Positions 13,501 to 15,639 of a stretch of DNA of 15,639 nucleotides are shown one piece after another. The stretch covers positions 1 to 15,639 of the forward strand of contig CABUBY010000032.1 of the NCBI GenBank assembly GCA_902489955.1. Reading direction: 5' to 3'. The notes below the pieces were generated by a model, which was given only the letters and a program-made list of their open reading frames with translations, did not search any database and was not told the DNA's origin. The position numbers and the translations under genes are program-made. Each line of letters begins with the position of its first letter. The first letter of the stretch is position 1. The stretch is from an uncultured Collinsella sp. Its GTDB lineage: Bacteria > Actinomycetota > Coriobacteriia > Coriobacteriales > Coriobacteriaceae.

Positions 13501-14379
13501 TTACTTGTCGTGAAGGACGGTACCGAGGAAGTCGGTGTCGAAGGGCACAGCTTCGGCAAAGGCGTAGTCGCCGTCGCTGGCGATGAGCAGATAATTCTCC
13601 TCGCCGCCGAACTCTGCATCGCCACATGGGACCACCCAAGCATGGTCGAACACCTCAAGCGCCGTGGCGGCACAGTCGCGCAGGAACGTCACATCGCCCC
13701 CCTCGTTTGCACTCACGATATTGGCAACGTAGACGCCACCGACATTTAGGCTGCCCCGCACCAAACGCAATGCCTCAACCGTCGCCAGCTCGCGTACGGG
13801 CTCGGCACCGCCAAAGCAATCGCTCACGACCACGTCGTAGCGACAATGGCCCACGCTCGTCACACCCAGATACGAGCGAGCCTCAGCGGTAATCACTCGC
13901 AGGCGATCGCCCGCCGCGCGCTCCAGCTCGTCTAGGTAGAACCAGCGGCGCGCCAGGCGCGTAATCTCGGCATCGTACTCAATGACGTCCATGCGCAAGC
14001 TCTCGTGCGACATCAGCGCAAACTTGGGATAGGCAAACCCACCGCCGCCCAGCATAAGCATACGGTCGATGCCGTGACCATAAGCGTCGCGCATCGCATC
14101 CTCGGACTCAAACACGTCGTCAAACGCACAATAGTACGCAAAGACGGGCTCCGTCCAACGCTCGCCAATGTAGCTTGCGCTTTGGTAGACGCCGCCTTGC
14201 ACCAATACGCGAATCTCATCGCCGTCCCCATCGTGCACGCGCTTCACACGCGCCAACCCATTGCGGGTTCGCGCAACCTGCAGGCAGGCAGCACGAACAG
14301 CGACAGCGGCCGCACCAAGCGCCGCGGCTCCCAGGGCAACGCCGGCAACGACGCCGGCAGAAACACTCGGCTTGTTCAT
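13501..14379 (-). CDS. Membrane-anchored spermidine-synthase-like protein (Rossmann SAM/dcSAM-binding fold)
   Basis: A 292-residue protein. A hydrophobic segment at 8-30 suggests an N-terminal membrane anchor or uncut signal. The rest is a class I methyltransferase-like domain closest to the polyamine synthase family: SASYIGERWTEPVFAYY (67-83), the glycine loop LMLGGGG at 108-114, acidic strand end DVIEYDAEI (131-139), and YDVVVSDCFGGAEP (181-194). In true spermidine synthases the glycine loop is followed by Asp (GGGDG) and the last motif reads D-x-x-D-P; here the loop is GGGGF and the second Asp is replaced by DCFGGAEP, so aminopropyl transfer is doubtful. Many such orphan proteins are annotated as fused-MFS or putative spermidine synthases. 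The ATG follows the elp3-type stop with no gap (TAAATG) and AAGGAG lies at the end of that gene, so the two are coupled. Confidence 0.83.
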   Translation of the reverse strand: MNKPSVSAGVVAGVALGAAALGAAAVAVRAACLQVARTRNGLARVKRVHDGDGDEIRVLVQGGVYQSASYIGERWTEPVFAYYCAFDDVFESEDAMRDAYGHGIDRMLMLGGGGFAYPKFALMSHESLRMDVIEYDAEITRLARRWFYLDELERAAGDRLRVITAEARSYLGVTSVGHCRYDVVVSDCFGGAEPVRELATVEALRLVRGSLNVGGVYVANIVSANEGGDVTFLRDCAATALEVFDHAWVVPCGDAEFGGEENYLLIASDGDYAFAEAVPFDTDFLGTVLHDK

Positions 14380-15639
14380 TTAGAGCTCCTTTTGCAGATA
14401 AAGGCCATGGTCATAAAATCCAAGATGGCGATAGTACTCGCGTGTGCCAATCGCGCTAATCACGTTGATACGCGCATAACCCGCATCCCGGGCAATCTCG
14501 CACGCACGCTCTACGAGCAAACGCCCCAACCCGTGATGCTGTGCCGCCTGGCCCTGGTCGCCCACGCGTGCCGCCATGCCATACACGTGCACCTCGCGAA
14601 TCATCGCCTCGTCCGGCGTAGTCGGCAACTCGTCCGCATGTGCGGCAACAAACGAATGGTCGGGCAGAGACAGGCGCAAAAAGCCCGCGATCTTGCCCTC
14701 GGGTGTCACCCACTGCAAAAAGTGCTCGCGCGTCACCGGCGTCTCGTAAGCGACCTCATCAAGTGACAGTTCATCCAGGTCGGCACCCGCCGTGCTGATC
14801 TCGCGATAGCGAATCTCACGCACCACCGCGCCTTCTCCACGAGCCGCCAAGCGGTTCTCGACGAGCTGACGCAGGTTGGGCTTCTTGTTGCCCACCATGA
14901 TGTCGTCGGAGCTAAAGTCGCGGATCATGCGACTGATGCGGCAGAACGCCGGCGTCACCACGATATCGTCGGCCAACACATCGAGCAGCTCTTCCTCGGT
15001 ATAGGGGCGCCATTCGCCGCGCTCATAGCAGCCCACCAGACGCGAGCCCTCGATGAGCGCACACGGGTAGACCTTGACCTCGTCGGGCATAAAGGCCCCC
15101 TCGGTCATAAAGCACTCGTAGTCGCGCTTGTCCCCCTCGGGCGTGGCGCCCAGCAAGTTAAGCATAAAATGCGCGTGGATCTTAAAGCCAAACAGGCGCG
15201 CAAGCGAAAACGCCCGCTCGATCTGAGCCACCGAAATGCGACGCTCGTTGATATCGAGCAGGTGCTGGTCGAGACTCTGGATACCCATCTGGATCTTGGT
15301 GCAGCCCAGGCGGCGGATGAGCGTAAGCGCCTGCGGCGTTACGGCATCGGGGCGCGTCTCGATAACGAGTCCCACCACACGATGTTTCGCCGTCTCGTTG
15401 ATGCGCTGCTGGCGCTCAAGCTCTTCCATCGTTGCCGTCTGCCACTCGGCGACCTCGCCCCACGGCGTACCGGGACCATACAGACGACGCACCGCGCGGT
15501 TATAGCCGCCCACAGCAGCATCCACACGTCCTTGCTCGTCGGCAACGCCGGCAGCAAGCTCGACCTCGTCTGTCGCAATGCCGGCGGCCCGATAGCGCTC
15601 GCGGCGCTTTGCTACCACCGGCGGCAGGGCATCGGCGGG
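14380..15639 (-). CDS. elp3: Elp3-type tRNA U34 carboxymethylation enzyme, radical SAM plus GNAT (partial, N-terminus outside window)
   Basis: The frame is open through the right edge; about 419 C-terminal residues are visible. A GTG at 15618 is in frame but is unlikely to be the start, because the radical SAM CxxxCxxC cluster and GGT-type SAM motif must lie further upstream. Visible marks are NETAKHRVVGLVIETRPDAV and RRLGCTKIQMGIQSLDQHLLDINERR (split by TPQALTLI), HAHFMLNLLGATPEGD, FMPDEVKVYPCALIEGSRL, and the C-terminal acetyltransferase part with REVHVYG, QHHGLGRLL and REYYRHLGF. The stretch YNRAVRRLYGPGTPWGEV before the NETA motif appears to be a lineage insertion seen in other actinobacterial and clostridial Elp3 proteins (from memory). 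Elp3 forms cm5U-type modifications at the wobble base of tRNA; bacterial homologues act alone. The downstream spermidine-synthase-like gene is coupled to it. Confidence 0.92.
   Translation of the reverse strand, partial: PADALPPVVAKRRERYRAAGIATDEVELAAGVADEQGRVDAAVGGYNRAVRRLYGPGTPWGEVAEWQTATMEELERQQRINETAKHRVVGLVIETRPDAVTPQALTLIRRLGCTKIQMGIQSLDQHLLDINERRISVAQIERAFSLARLFGFKIHAHFMLNLLGATPEGDKRDYECFMTEGAFMPDEVKVYPCALIEGSRLVGCYERGEWRPYTEEELLDVLADDIVVTPAFCRISRMIRDFSSDDIMVGNKKPNLRQLVENRLAARGEGAVVREIRYREISTAGADLDELSLDEVAYETPVTREHFLQWVTPEGKIAGFLRLSLPDHSFVAAHADELPTTPDEAMIREVHVYGMAARVGDQGQAAQHHGLGRLLVERACEIARDAGYARINVISAIGTREYYRHLGFYDHGLYLQKEL

Noticed and set aside
15597..15618. GTG at 15618 as the true start of the Elp3-type gene
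   Set aside because: The frame stays open to the edge and the radical SAM cysteine cluster is missing from the visible part, so the gene must begin beyond the window.

Overview
The window looks like chromosomal DNA from a high-G+C, Gram-positive anaerobe, most likely a gut coriobacterium of the Collinsella type. This is inferred from the G+C-rich codon use, strong Shine-Dalgarno sites (AAAGGGGG, GGAGAGGAG), frequent GTG starts, a sortase-type cell-wall signal of the actinobacterial LAxTG form, and a flavin-based electron-bifurcation cluster. I could not run a search, so the taxon is an inference.

Region 1 (1-3378, minus strand) is a three-gene operon read right to left. It encodes a GlcD/LctD-type FAD-linked 2-hydroxyacid dehydrogenase, then EtfB, then an EtfA that carries an N-terminal two-[4Fe-4S] ferredoxin domain and runs off the left edge. 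This is the make-up of the electron-confurcating lactate dehydrogenase/Etf complex. Region 2 (3379-3724) is a gene-free divergent control region with a candidate promoter, a direct repeat and small palindromes.

Region 3 (3725-6931, plus strand) is a five-gene cluster that starts with a small protein of unknown role. It continues with a membrane-anchored extracellular protein, a secreted protein with W-x-I/W-x-V motifs, a 93-residue protein that is almost only a signal peptide plus LAQTG anchor, and a large secreted cysteine-rich protein. The layout resembles the csc/WxL surface-protein loci of low-G+C Gram-positives, with no sortase in view.

Region 4 (7050-7766) is a DUF554 membrane protein with its own likely extended -10 promoter. 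Region 5 (7855-13473) is the most interesting part: a three-gene operon for a TerB_N/TerB_C protein, a BrxD-type (DUF2791) P-loop ATPase and an Lhr/BrxHI-type DEVH helicase. These look like parts of a BREX-like or Ter-linked DNA-processing system without any of the usual methylase (PglX), phosphatase (PglZ) or nuclease partners in this window. The operon has an inverted repeat round its promoter and a 116-base gap before the helicase that holds two hairpin-forming elements.

Region 6 (13501-15639, minus strand) is an Elp3-type radical-SAM/GNAT tRNA-modification enzyme, truncated by the right edge. Directly after it comes a membrane-anchored spermidine-synthase-like protein that lacks the second aspartate of the aminopropyltransferase motif. 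I saw no tRNA, rRNA, CRISPR array or insertion sequence.
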